The notes: generated by a model from the sequence alone, not told the origin. Positions 8,924-17,407 are shown, counted from the stretch's first letter. The stretch is DNA of 64,000 nucleotides from Moraxella osloensis (GCF_009867135.1 NZ_CP047226.1:558001-622000), one strand, 5' to 3'. Numbers and translations are program-made.

Positions 8924-10948
8924 ATGAATACTGCCAATGCTAGTTTACCGCCGCGTGGTGCTTTGCGCTATTTAAGTCTGTGTGTATTAACCACTCTTTA
9001 TTCACCGTTGGCAACAGCGAGTGAGCCAGAACCCGTCACTACTTTGCAGACCATTACTTTTAATGCCCGTCAATATATCCCAGCCAAACAAACTGAGAAC
9101 GTCCGCCATGAGAGCTCAGTCAAGGTACAGCAAGCTGATTTACTCAATCAATATTTGCCAACAGTTGCTGGGGTGAATGTCGGTGGCACTTCGGGGATGG
9201 ATCAGCATATTTATATTCGGGGTTTGGGCTCAGACAATGCAGGCAGTGCCTTAAAAATCACTGTGGATGGGGTGCGCCAACCGGAAACGCGCGGCTTTCA
9301 CCATGCCGGGATTAGTGGACTTGACCCAGATTTGTATAAAACAACAGAAGTTTCAGTGGGTAATAACTCGGTGACTTTGGGCAATAATGCCATCGGTGGC
9401 GGTGTGGCGTTTACCACGGTGGATGCACAGGACTTGCTACTACCCGATCAAAAAATGGGGGCAAAGGTTAAACTGGGCTATGCCAGTAACGATCAGCAAT
9501 TTCAGCGAAGCCTAACGACCTATGCCAAACCCAATGACCAGTTGGACATGATTGTGTCTTATGGTGAGCGTGACAGCGATGGCGGCGAGGATGGCAAAGG
9601 AAACCACATCCAAGGGGATGATATTACTATCAAAAGTATATTAGCCAAAGTCAATGTGATGCCAGCAGAAGGTCACAAAATTACTGCCAGTTACCAAAGC
9701 TATGACAATGACGGCAACTATCCGTTTCGCCCCAATATCGGCTACCAAGCCAATTTACCCGATAATATTCATCCTGGCTACACCAATAATGAAACCTATG
9801 CACTCGGCTATGAGTATAAACCGCATAGCAATTTTGAGCTAAACAGCAAAATTTATCATTTAACCAATGAAGCGCTGTCGCAAGGACTGCGCGGAACGAC
9901 CCCCATGCGTATAGCCACGTCAGGCAAAACCGATGGCATGACGGCAAGTATCAAACAGCAACTGACGCAGCATCATGGTGACCATGCTTTGACACATACG
10001 CTCAACTATGGGGTAGAAGGCTATAAAAAATCAGCGACGTTAGAAAGTAGTGATATCACAGAAGACGCTACCAGCGTAGGGGTGTACTTACAAGACCGAA
10101 TCGAATTGGGACGATTTGCGCTGACGCCTGGCGTGCGCTTCGACCATTATAAGCCGTCAGAGCGTTTAAGCAGTGACGACTACAATCAACTGTCGGGCGC
10201 ATTGGCAGGGGAATTTAAACTGACGCCAAACCACAGCTTATTTGCCAGTTATACCCAATTGTTTAATGGACCACCCTTGCCAGAAACCATCCACCAATCT
10301 GGGCAAACCTTCATCAATAAAGACATCGAAGCAGAAACAGGCGCAAACGCAGAGCTCGGTATCAGTAGCCGTTTTCAAGGGGTGTTTGACAGTCAAGACA
10401 ATATGTCGCTGACAGCCAAAGTCTTTGATACCCAGTATGACAATAAAATCGACCGCATAACAGGCATTGACTGTACCACAGGCAACTCAGTGACAGACGG
10501 GCAATGTGCTAGCTATACCAATGCCGGCGAGACTACCGTTAAAGGCTACGAGCTGAGCGCAAAATATCGGCTAAATAATATGCGCTTGAATGCAGGCTAT
10601 GCCCATGCCAAAAGCGACACCGAACAAGGCTACCAACTCAACAAAGACTCAGGCGATCAGTTAAACCTTGGCTTTAATTATGACATCAATGACAAATTCA
10701 GCCTTGGAAGCGCCATCCGCCATGTCAAAGGTTTAACGCGTCGCACCAGCGCTACTGCCGTCGCTGATTTGCCAAGTTTTACCACCTATGATGTATTTGG
10801 TAGCTATCGTCCAAGCGCGTTACCACAATTAACTGTGGATGCTGGCGTGTATAACCTTACGGATGCCTACTACTATGAGCACGTATCCAATACCGGTGAT
10901 AAAGCCATGGGGCGCAATGTCAAAGTAGCGCTAAGTTATCAGTTTTAA
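8924..10948 (+). CDS. TonB-dependent outer-membrane receptor (iron-regulated, ligand unassigned)
   Basis: 674 residues. A signal peptide ends near the alanine at ~32 (SPLATAS). A plug domain follows (VNVGGTSG...IYIRGLG...VTLGNNAIGGGVAF), then a beta-barrel finishing in aromatic Phe (VALSYQF). It imports an iron chelate or haem in a TonB-ExbB-ExbD-dependent manner. The FRAP/NPDL haem motifs are not evident, so the ligand is left open. An upstream Fur box indicates repression by iron. exbB and exbD lie downstream beyond the insertion sequences, so the original locus was probably receptor-exbB-exbD. Confidence 0.88.
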   Translation: MNTANASLPPRGALRYLSLCVLTTLYSPLATASEPEPVTTLQTITFNARQYIPAKQTENVRHESSVKVQQADLLNQYLPTVAGVNVGGTSGMDQHIYIRGLGSDNAGSALKITVDGVRQPETRGFHHAGISGLDPDLYKTTEVSVGNNSVTLGNNAIGGGVAFTTVDAQDLLLPDQKMGAKVKLGYASNDQQFQRSLTTYAKPNDQLDMIVSYGERDSDGGEDGKGNHIQGDDITIKSILAKVNVMPAEGHKITASYQSYDNDGNYPFRPNIGYQANLPDNIHPGYTNNETYALGYEYKPHSNFELNSKIYHLTNEALSQGLRGTTPMRIATSGKTDGMTASIKQQLTQHHGDHALTHTLNYGVEGYKKSATLESSDITEDATSVGVYLQDRIELGRFALTPGVRFDHYKPSERLSSDDYNQLSGALAGEFKLTPNHSLFASYTQLFNGPPLPETIHQSGQTFINKDIEAETGANAELGISSRFQGVFDSQDNMSLTAKVFDTQYDNKIDRITGIDCTTGNSVTDGQCASYTNAGETTVKGYELSAKYRLNNMRLNAGYAHAKSDTEQGYQLNKDSGDQLNLGFNYDINDKFSLGSAIRHVKGLTRRTSATAVADLPSFTTYDVFGSYRPSALPQLTVDAGVYNLTDAYYYEHVSNTGDKAMGRNVKVALSYQF

Positions 10949-11321
10949 ACTCAATGGGTGATAACCATCAGCATGATGGATTGCCCATTGCTGTTTAGCA
11001 TTTTTACAAAATATTGCAGAAAAATTTTGCTTATGTCTAAAATCCAATTTTTTACCTGTCCTACTGCCACAAGGTTTGGCGGGGTATCAAGACAATTGCC
11101 TAGGGTATTAATCGGTGTAACCGAAAACGGCATTTTGCGCAAGGTAGTCATCCTACTCGATACCGTAGGCTATCAATAACCTTGCGCTGATTTTACCCAA
11201 AATAAAGCTAACACAAAGCGAAGATAAAAAAGTATGAGGTTTTAAAGTTACTTAATTTCAAAGCCATTTGATATCAAAGTTGCTTAATATTTTAAAGTAG
11301 CTTAATTAAAGTGGTTTAATA
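10949..11321. other. Intergenic region with no clear gene
   Basis: About 370 bp separate the receptor from the first insertion sequence. Overlapping short frames on both strands (10958-11179 plus, 10951-11151 minus) lack recognisable motifs. The region contains a large hairpin at 11137-11187 and, at 11235-11320, degenerate AT-rich repeats around the word aaagt(t/a)gcttaat. Confidence 0.4.
11137..11187. repeat. Long inverted repeat downstream of the receptor
   Basis: GCGCAAGGT at 11137-11145 pairs with ACCTTGCGC at 11179-11187. The interior contains a partial second stem (CTAC/GTAG). It has no T tract and could be a processing hairpin or a remnant of a mobile repeat. Confidence 0.5.
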
Positions 11322-11869
11322 CAATACTTCGCTAACAAGTATAGAAAAATTATATAAATCAGAAACTTAGAATCACAATTTAGATTAAGTATAGGCAGAA
11401 AAACAAAATAGATTGAAAAAAATAAGGTATTCTCCGATAATTAGGTTACGACACCACCACTACCAGAGAATACCCCACATGAATGATATAATTATTAGCA
11501 TCTTAACGCAAATGAAATTACAACTTGGCATCAAAATAGACAAACGAATCATCACAGCATTTTGCCTCACCCTAAATTTTTTTTATTCATCAAAGACAAA
11601 ATCAACTTCTCACAACTAGCCCGATACAGTGGCAGAAACGAAGAAAGCTATCGAAACCTATTTGCCAAGCCGTTTGACTTTTTTAACTTTAACAAAATAT
11701 TGATAGAACAACACATTGAAGGCAAAAAAGCCATTGCCTTTGACCCAAGTTACATCAACAAAACAGGCAAACATACCGCAGGGGTAAACTACTTTTGGTC
11801 AGGGGTAGCTGGGCAAATGAAATGGGGATTAGAATTAGGGGGATTGGCAATACTATAGTAAACCCTAAA

Positions 11870-12370
11870 TTAAACTGAACAGTATTTAACACAATCATGA
11901 AGCGAATCGAAGTCATTAATCGAGAGTTTTACCTTTTGCTTAACCACTGCCCACTTATTCTCCACAGGATTTAACTCAGGAGAATAAGGTGGTAAGTACA
12001 GTAACGTTAAGTTGTATTTTTCGGCAATCTGTTTTAAATCACCACCCCGATGAAAGCGCGCATTATCCATGATTAAAAAACGCTGTGGGTAGCTGTCGAG
12101 TTCATCTTTAGGCAAAGATTGACCAAGCGTGTGAAGCCAATTTTCTACCGTATCACGCTTACACCCACCTTCAAAGGTCACAGGTGCAATCAGTTTAAAT
12201 TCAGCCATACTCATTGCACCGATAAGATTCAAGCGTTTGCCTTTATTGGCATCCATTTTAGCATAGCAAGGTGTGCCAACCGGTGACCAGCTACGATGAT
12301 AGCTTTGTCTTTGGTAAAAGCCTGTTTCATCCATAAATAGGATGTTGGTTAGACCAAACCAAAAAGCCAT
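11870..12370 (-). CDS. IS630-family transposase, C-terminal DDE part
   Basis: 166 residues from the internal ATG. It contains FMDETGF (first Asp), IMDNARFHRG (second Asp) and PPYSPELNPVEN (Glu), the DDE triad of IS630 transposases. In frame upstream it continues as KTFTYKESDPVKQQ, so the natural protein should be a fusion with the upstream reading frame by a -1 shift in the A7 run near 12430. The stop codon lies inside the terminal repeat region. Translation from the internal ATG alone may not occur. Confidence 0.8.
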   Translation of the reverse strand: MAFWFGLTNILFMDETGFYQRQSYHRSWSPVGTPCYAKMDANKGKRLNLIGAMSMAEFKLIAPVTFEGGCKRDTVENWLHTLGQSLPKDELDSYPQRFLIMDNARFHRGGDLKQIAEKYNLTLLYLPPYSPELNPVENKWAVVKQKVKLSINDFDSLHDCVKYCSV

Positions 12371-12402
12371 GATAGCTAAACATACGCTAAAACCTTGCTG
12401 TT

Positions 12403-12783
12403 TTACGGGGTCGGATTCTTTGTAGGTGAAGGTCTTTTTTTAAATGTCCAGTTGATACGATGCAAGGTATCGACAAACGCATTGTAGGATATACTGACAT
12501 CGGGATGGTCTTTTAAATATTGTTCTCGTAGCTGTTTAGCGGTATCAAATTGTTTAGCTTTGACATATCGTTCAAAGCTATCAAGGTCAGTGATGATGTG
12601 TTTTACACCCGTTGGTTGTGCTTTCTTAGGTTCGGTATTGCCTTGGTCGTGGTACAAGGCTATCCAACTGTTAAGCGTGTTGCGACAGATGCCGAATATT
12701 CTAGCTGTTTTGCTTTTGTTATTTGTTTCTTGCCAGTAGGCTATGGTGCGTTTGCGTAAGTCTTGGTCGTATAGGTTTGGCAT
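12403..12783 (-). CDS. IS630-family transposase, N-terminal helix-turn-helix part
   Basis: 126 residues beginning MPNLYDQDLRKRTIAYWQ. A helix-turn-helix (SKTARIFGICRNTLNSWI) is followed by a linker that ends out of frame after WTFKKRPSP. The expected family sequence WTFKKKTFTYKESD appears if the ribosome slips -1 in the A7 stretch. Together with the downstream frame this makes a ~300-residue transposase, the usual size. It lies 52 bp from the element end. Confidence 0.78.
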   Translation of the reverse strand: MPNLYDQDLRKRTIAYWQETNNKSKTARIFGICRNTLNSWIALYHDQGNTEPKKAQPTGVKHIITDLDSFERYVKAKQFDTAKQLREQYLKDHPDVSISYNAFVDTLHRINWTFKKRPSPTKNPTP

Positions 12784-13740
12784 GGTGCTATCTATGAAAG
12801 TTTAAGTTGTGTTCATTATAATACAGGATTTACTATAGACATAGACCATCACACCGCCTTCCACCTCAAAGCCATACAAACCATTGACGTGAAACATGAT
12901 GAAAACCTGCTTACATTCTATAAACGCAAACTACTGGAGCATAAAGAAGCCCTATTAACCCTATCAAAATACCTTGTCGTTGATGCCTATTTTTCCAAAG
13001 ACAGCTTTATCACACCTATGCGTGCAGAGAAGTTTGAAATCGTATCACGACTTAGAAATGATGCCAATTTAAACTATTTATACACAGGGGAACAAAAAGG
13101 GCGTGGCAGACCCAAAGTATATGACGGTAAAGTGGACTATAAAAATCTCTCCCTGCACCATACAACCTGTGTTCAAGATAATGGTAAAGAGAGGATTTAT
13201 CATATGCAAGCCTATAGCGTTGCCTTAAAAATAACACTCAATATCGTCATTGTCAAAACTTTAACCAAACACAACAAATGGCAACACCGAATCTACTTTA
13301 GTACCGACTTAACCCAAGATTGGCAAGATATTTTAGATTTTTATAAAACTCGATTTCAGATTGAGTTTTTATATCGAGATGCCAAACAGCATACAGGTTT
13401 AAATGGCTGTGAAGCACGCAGTAAAGAAAAAATTGACTTTCATTGGAATATGTCACTGACCGCTATCAATTTGGCAAAGGTTAAATACTGGCTACCAAAG
13501 AAAAATGCGATGCCTAATACAGATATTGTATTTTCGATGAGTGATGTGAAAACCCGCTATAATAATGAGCTAATGGTGAATAAGTTTATTTCAATGTTCG
13601 CTATTAATCCCAAACTTGCTATTAATAGGCGTAAAATTTCTGAATTCCTTGAGTTTGGGCGTATGGCGGCTTAATTTGTTAGCGAAGTATTGTTAATACA
13701 GTCGCTTGTTAAATTGAACCTAATTTTTAATATTTTTGTT

Positions 13741-13759
13741 GATAATGATTATCATTTAT
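13741..13759 (+). promoter_or_regulatory. Fur box, formerly the exbB promoter region
   Basis: GATAATGATTATCATTTAT is identical to the box before the receptor gene. It lies 11 bp left of the target repeat of an IS982 element, so it is now ~1.04 kb from exbB but directly upstream of the IS982 transposase. Confidence 0.85.
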
Positions 13760-13776
13760 ACTAACATTTAAAGTTA

Positions 13777-14758
13777 ACCCCACTCTCAACACTTTTAGAG
13801 GGGGTTGAAACAAAAAAGGCATGAACTTAAACTTTAATCAATGACGAAAAAGATTAGAGGATAAGCCATGCCCATTGATGAATTTATCATTAAAATCTAT
13901 CTAATGGTAGATGACTACTACAAAAAGATTGTAACAAACCGCCTAAGACAAGGTGGTTACGTACCAAAACTAACCGACAGTGAAATTATTACCATGGAGT
14001 TAGTGGGTGAATTTCTACAGATGGACACCGACTCACAAATCCATCAGTATTTTAAACAACACTGGCAAACATGGTTTCCCAATCTAGGCTCATATCCCAA
14101 CTTTGCCAAGCAATGCGTCAATTTGTTACAGGTAAAAACTTTGATACAACAGCATATCGTTAAACAGCATGGGCAAGACAATATCCATTTTATTGATGGC
14201 TTTCCCATTCCGGTGTGTCAATATGCCAGAGCCTATCGGCATAAAACCTTCAAATATGAAGGTAGCTATAGTTACTGTGCCTCAAAGCAACAAAAATATT
14301 TTGGCTTTGAAGGACATTTACTTATTAATCTATCGGGCATGATAACCAATTTTACCTTTGCCTCTGCTAAGATAGATGAAAGATTAGTGGCACCTGATAT
14401 GCTTGATAATATCAAAGGCTTGTTAGGTGCAGATATGGGCTATATTAGCCCTGATTTATCTGAGTATTGCTTTAAGCGATGTGTTGATTTGCAAACACCG
14501 CTTAGAAAAAATATGCCCGATAAGCGACCAATCAGTGTACTTAATCGTCTTAAAAATGCTCGTCGCAATATTGAGACGGTGATTGGTCAGTTATCACAGC
14601 GGTTTAATATGCAAAAGGTGAGAGCGAGAGATTTATGGCATTTGTCTCACAGATTTATGCGTAAAATCTTGGCTCATAACGTTTGCTTTATAATCAATAA
14701 ACAGTTAGGTAATCCCCCACTTCAGTTTGAGTTGCTTATTTCAAGTTGAGAGTGGGGT
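13777..14758 (+). mobile_element. IS982-family insertion sequence between the Fur box and exbB
   Basis: The terminal inverted repeat ACCCCACTCTCAAC (13777-13790) matches its complement at 14745-14758. The 7-bp target duplication AAAGTTA is at 13770-13776 and 14759-14765. The element is 982 bp with one transposase gene in the same direction as exbB. Confidence 0.92.
13868..14749 (+). CDS. IS982-family transposase
   Basis: 293 residues with the IS982-type start (DEFIIKIYLMVDDYYK), the conserved LTDSEIITMELVGEFL segment, HFIDGFPIPVCQYAR (first Asp), GLLGADMGYIS (second Asp) and a C-terminal NARRNIETVIGQLSQRF region carrying the Glu. It appears intact, and the stop codon overlaps the right terminal repeat. 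It reads toward exbB, so a transcript starting at the upstream Fur-box promoter would pass through it. Enzymatic activity is plausible but not demonstrable from sequence. Confidence 0.93.
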   Translation: MPIDEFIIKIYLMVDDYYKKIVTNRLRQGGYVPKLTDSEIITMELVGEFLQMDTDSQIHQYFKQHWQTWFPNLGSYPNFAKQCVNLLQVKTLIQQHIVKQHGQDNIHFIDGFPIPVCQYARAYRHKTFKYEGSYSYCASKQQKYFGFEGHLLINLSGMITNFTFASAKIDERLVAPDMLDNIKGLLGADMGYISPDLSEYCFKRCVDLQTPLRKNMPDKRPISVLNRLKNARRNIETVIGQLSQRFNMQKVRARDLWHLSHRFMRKILAHNVCFIINKQLGNPPLQFELLISS

Positions 14759-14797
14759 AAAGTTAGTTTTTATATTTATCGTGTTATAGGAATAATT

Positions 14798-15463
14798 ATG
14801 GATTTTGCAAATTACTGGCAATATACAGATGTAGTGACTAAGACGTTATTTTTTGTGTTAATTATTTTATCGATGTTGTCTTGGATTACAGGCATTTTAC
14901 GTATCCTAAATAGCCAAAAAATTGCCAAAACAGTGTCACAAGATTTGACCCAGCAAATTTACCAACAGCAATCTCAACTTACTACCTTATCCCTAGACAA
15001 TCAAAAATTAGTCACTGAGCAGCAGCTACTGCAACAACTCAATCGCTACCGTTTTGCCAGTGAGCAGGGCTTAAATATCCTTGGTACGACTGCTGCCATT
15101 GCGCCTTTTATTGGGCTATTTGGTACCGTGTGGGGGATTTTTCATGCCTTAGATAGTATTGCTAAATCAGGTCAAGCAGGACTTGGCCAAGTCGCAGGAC
15201 CGGTTGGGGAGGCTTTGATTATGACTGGGCTTGGGCTTGCGGTAGCGATTCCTGCGGTCATTATGTACAACGTCGTAGTACGAATCAATCGCAAAGCCAT
15301 GCACCAAGCGAATGACACGGCGCATACCTTGCTTGCCAACGTGTTGATGAATTCTTCCAGTCAAGTTACGCAAACTAGTTTAGCCGCTCAACCTCATTTG
15401 CAAACAAGTTCGCAGCCCAAGCAACAAACTAACGCCGCTGACTTAATGCTGAAAAACGCCTAA
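14798..15463 (+). CDS. exbB: TonB-system energiser ExbB (MotA/TolQ/ExbB proton channel)
   Basis: 221 residues and three transmembrane segments: one near residues 15-35, and two in the conserved ILGTTAAIAPFIGLFGTVWGIFHAL and GEALIMTGLGLAVAIPAVIMYN blocks (~87-110 and ~130-155). With ExbD it uses the proton gradient to energise TonB and outer-membrane receptors. AGGAATAATT precedes the ATG. No tonB gene is adjacent, so TonB must be encoded elsewhere. The promoter is displaced by the IS982 element. Confidence 0.92.
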   Translation: MDFANYWQYTDVVTKTLFFVLIILSMLSWITGILRILNSQKIAKTVSQDLTQQIYQQQSQLTTLSLDNQKLVTEQQLLQQLNRYRFASEQGLNILGTTAAIAPFIGLFGTVWGIFHALDSIAKSGQAGLGQVAGPVGEALIMTGLGLAVAIPAVIMYNVVVRINRKAMHQANDTAHTLLANVLMNSSSQVTQTSLAAQPHLQTSSQPKQQTNAADLMLKNA

Positions 15464-15510
15464 CCTTGACTCATCGCTAAACAGATAAATAGATAAACAG
15501 GGAATAACTT

Positions 15511-15912
15511 ATGGCATTTCAACTCGGTGATGACGCTTCGACGGGCATGAATGAAATCAATCTGATTCCACTGATTGATATCATGCTGGTATTGATGATT
15601 ATTTTTTTGGTGACGGCAACGGTAATCAATCCCAGTGTACCGCTAAATTTGCCCAAAACCTCGGCACAAGTCAATGAAGCCCCGCCCAAAGTGATACAAG
15701 TAAGCATTGATAAAGATGGCAAGATTTTTTGGGATGATGCCAGTATCAGTTTGGCGCAATTAAATACACGCTTTGCCGAACAAGGCAAATTAAGCGAGAC
15801 CCCAAGCATTCAGCTACGCGTCGATAAAGACAGTCGATATGATACCGTCGCGCAAATCCTAGCAACAGCAAGCGAAAACAAGCTAACCAAGATTGCGTTT
15901 GTCAGTGAATAA
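15511..15912 (+). CDS. exbD: TonB-system energiser ExbD
   Basis: 133 residues: a short cytoplasmic N-terminus, one transmembrane helix containing the essential Asp23 (LIPLIDIMLVLMIIF), then a periplasmic domain with a DKDGKIFWDD segment and a C-terminal RVDKDSRYDTVAQILATA motif. It partners ExbB, whose stop is 47 bp upstream. The strong site AGGGAATAA precedes the ATG. The downstream gene bfd has its own Fur box, so transcription may restart there. Confidence 0.92.
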   Translation: MAFQLGDDASTGMNEINLIPLIDIMLVLMIIFLVTATVINPSVPLNLPKTSAQVNEAPPKVIQVSIDKDGKIFWDDASISLAQLNTRFAEQGKLSETPSIQLRVDKDSRYDTVAQILATASENKLTKIAFVSE

Positions 15913-15934
15913 TCTGATTGAGAAAATTTTTATT

Positions 15935-15953
15935 GATAATAAGAATAATTATC
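15935..15953 (+). promoter_or_regulatory. Fur box upstream of bfd
   Basis: GATAATAAGAATAATTATC matches the Fur consensus at 16 of 19 positions. It lies between the exbD stop (15912) and the bfd ATG (15989), implying separate iron repression of bfd. Confidence 0.78.
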
Positions 15954-15988
15954 ATTATTATATAAGAAAATTTATCAACGAGGTGCGT

Positions 15989-16192
15989 ATGTTTGTGTGT
16001 ATCTGTAATGCCGTCAAAGAAAGTCAAATCAAAACAGCCATTGAACAAGGTCATGACAGCTTAGAGGCGTTACAAGCTGAGCTTGATGTGGCTACTTGCT
16101 GTGGTGGCTGTCAGCCAATGATTGAAGGTTATCTCGAAGAGTACGCCCAAAGCATCAATAACTATACGCACCTATTTATTGAAGTTGCCTAA
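15989..16192 (+). CDS. bfd: Bacterioferritin-associated ferredoxin
   Basis: 67 residues, MFVCICNAVKESQ..., with Cys4, Cys6 and a CCGGC cluster (Cys38/Cys41-type pair) that ligate a [2Fe-2S] centre. Bfd reduces ferric iron in the bacterioferritin core and releases it when iron is scarce. A longer frame starts at 15893 inside exbD, but the Fur box and AACGAGGTGCG ribosome site point to the ATG at 15989. It precedes two bacterioferritin genes, consistent with this role. Confidence 0.92.
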   Translation: MFVCICNAVKESQIKTAIEQGHDSLEALQAELDVATCCGGCQPMIEGYLEEYAQSINNYTHLFIEVA

Positions 16193-16225
16193 TGTATTAA
16201 TATTGCCTAGTTTATTAAGTTGCCT
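16185..16225 (+). repeat. Three ttgcct-anchored 17-18 bp repeats after bfd
   Basis: The word ttgccta begins at 16185, 16203 and 16220, with similar ttattaa tails, giving a degenerate tandem array that overlaps the bfd stop codon. The remaining gap to 16394 is AT-rich and probably holds the bfr promoter. Confidence 0.6.
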
Positions 16226-16394
16226 AATGAGCTGTTAGCGTACACACCCAAACTTATTCATTAATCTCAATGAATGAGCGACTGATAAATATTGTAAATT
16301 ATTTGCTGCGGTGAATTGTTTTTAACGTCACTTTAATTTAGTATTTCAGATAATACCCAACCTTTGTTTCTGTTCATTTTTCAAGGATATACCC

Positions 16395-16874
16395 ATGAAA
16401 GGCAGCCAAGCTGTTATTGATTATCTAAATTTCTTAATTAGTGGTGAACTGGGGGCTCGTGACCAGTACTTTATTCATGCGCAAATGTATCATGAATGGC
16501 ATTATCTAAAACTTCATACGCGTATGCATCATGAAATGGAAGAAGAAAGCGATCATGCGCGTGCCCTAATCAATCGTGTATTGATGCTAGAAGGCACACC
16601 CAATATGAAAGTTGCCGATATCAACATCGGTCATGATGTGCCAAGTATGCTAAAAGCCGATCTTCAGCTTGAATATGCAGTTCGTCAACATCTCAAAGAT
16701 GGCATTGCGCTTTGTGAGCAAGAGCAAGATTATGTCACCCGTGAGATTTTGGTCGCACAATTGGTAGATACCGAAGAAGATCATGCGCATTGGTTAGAGC
16801 AGCAGCTAAGACTGATTGATATGATGGGACTACCCAATTATCTGCAATCTCAGCTCGGTGATATCTCTGAATAA
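16395..16874 (+). CDS. bfr: Bacterioferritin, ferroxidase-type subunit lacking the haem Met
   Basis: 159 residues starting MKGSQAVIDYLN. The diiron ligands are present: Glu18, Glu51, His54, Glu93 and Glu127/His130 (E. coli numbering shifted by a one-residue gap). The haem-ligand position 52 is Ser instead of Met. This subunit should oxidise Fe(II) but not bind haem at the dimer interface in the usual way. It lies 35 bp before a second bacterioferritin with the opposite pattern, so a mixed 24-mer is likely. A ribosome site CAAGGATAT precedes the ATG. Confidence 0.93.
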   Translation: MKGSQAVIDYLNFLISGELGARDQYFIHAQMYHEWHYLKLHTRMHHEMEEESDHARALINRVLMLEGTPNMKVADINIGHDVPSMLKADLQLEYAVRQHLKDGIALCEQEQDYVTREILVAQLVDTEEDHAHWLEQQLRLIDMMGLPNYLQSQLGDISE

Positions 16875-16909
16875 GGCGACAAAGCAATAAGGCAACTAAG
16901 GTAAACATT

Positions 16910-17380
16910 ATGCAAGTCGATAAAGAAATTCTAAGAGCGCTAAACCAAGTTTTGGGTCAAGCACTGATTGCTATCAATCAATACTTCTTACACGCGCGTA
17001 TCGCTAAAAACTGGGGACTGAGTGAACTTAACGAAAAATTGTATCATCAGTCGATTCATGAGATGAAATGGGCAGATGACCTCATTGAGCGTATCTTAAT
17101 GCTAGATGGTCTACCAAACTTGCAAGAACTTGGCAAAATTTTAATCGGTGAAAATGTCGCTGAAATTTTGCGTTGTGATTTGCAACTAGAGTGTCAAAAA
17201 ACTGATATCATCAAAAATGCGATTGCTTTATGTGAGCAGAAACGTGATTTTGGCTCTCGCAAATTATTGATTAAACTCAAAGACGGCAGTGAAGAGCACA
17301 TTGATTGGCTAGAAACGCAGATGGAACTGCTGAGCTCGATGGGCATCGAAAATTATACGCAAAGTTTATTAGATTCATAA
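16910..17380 (+). CDS. bfr: Bacterioferritin, haem-binding subunit with degenerate ferroxidase site
   Basis: 156 residues, MQVDKEILRALNQVLGQALIAINQYFLHAR. Met52 (haem ligand) is present, and so are Glu51 and Glu94. The other diiron ligands are changed: residue 18 is Ala, residue 54 is Trp, residue 127 is Ser. It should therefore carry haem and help Bfd-mediated electron entry but oxidise iron poorly. Paired alpha/beta bacterioferritins of this kind are known in Neisseria and other proteobacteria. It follows the first bfr by 35 bp in one operon. Confidence 0.93.
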   Translation: MQVDKEILRALNQVLGQALIAINQYFLHARIAKNWGLSELNEKLYHQSIHEMKWADDLIERILMLDGLPNLQELGKILIGENVAEILRCDLQLECQKTDIIKNAIALCEQKRDFGSRKLLIKLKDGSEEHIDWLETQMELLSSMGIENYTQSLLDS

Positions 17381-17407
17381 AGCGTATCCGTGTGTTGGAA
17401 TAACTGT

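Larger units (their letters stand above)
11856..12835 (-). mobile_element. IS630-family element inserted into the IS4-like transposase
   Basis: The 980-bp element has ends TAGTAAA(C/T)CCT in inverted orientation, with related bases continuing for ~25 bp. It is flanked by TA on both sides (11854-11855 and 12836-12837), the target duplication characteristic of IS630/mariner-type elements. Precise removal restores the host frame, which confirms the boundaries. Confidence 0.88.
11479..13674 (+). pseudogene. IS4-like DDE transposase, interrupted by IS630 and with a -1 frame change
   Basis: Joining 11479-11855 to 12838-13674 restores one reading frame across the guest insertion (GLAIL then DIDHHTAF). 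A second discontinuity lies in a T8 run at 11577-11584, where a -1 shift joins the N-terminus to LFIKDKINFSQLARYSG; the total would be 404 residues. Motifs are FDPSYINK and VVDAYFSKDSF (the two Asp) and YRDAKQHTGLNGCEARS (region of the Glu). The T8 run could be a programmed slippery site or a mutation. The copy is inactive while the IS630 is present. Confidence 0.85.
11322..13692 (+). mobile_element. IS4-like insertion sequence, split by an IS630 element
   Basis: Perfect 17-bp terminal inverted repeats (CAATACTTCGCTAACAA) lie at 11322-11338 and 13676-13692. They are flanked by the 6-bp direct repeat TTAATA at 11316-11321 and 13693-13698. Without the 980-bp guest and its duplicated TA the element is ~1389 bp with one transposase gene. 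The family call rests on the transposase motifs; the exact IS name is unknown. Confidence 0.85.

Noticed and set aside
10951-11179. Overlapping short frames on both strands after the TonB receptor (73 and 66 residues)
   Set aside because: No signature, no good ribosome site, and they overlap a hairpin; not called as genes.
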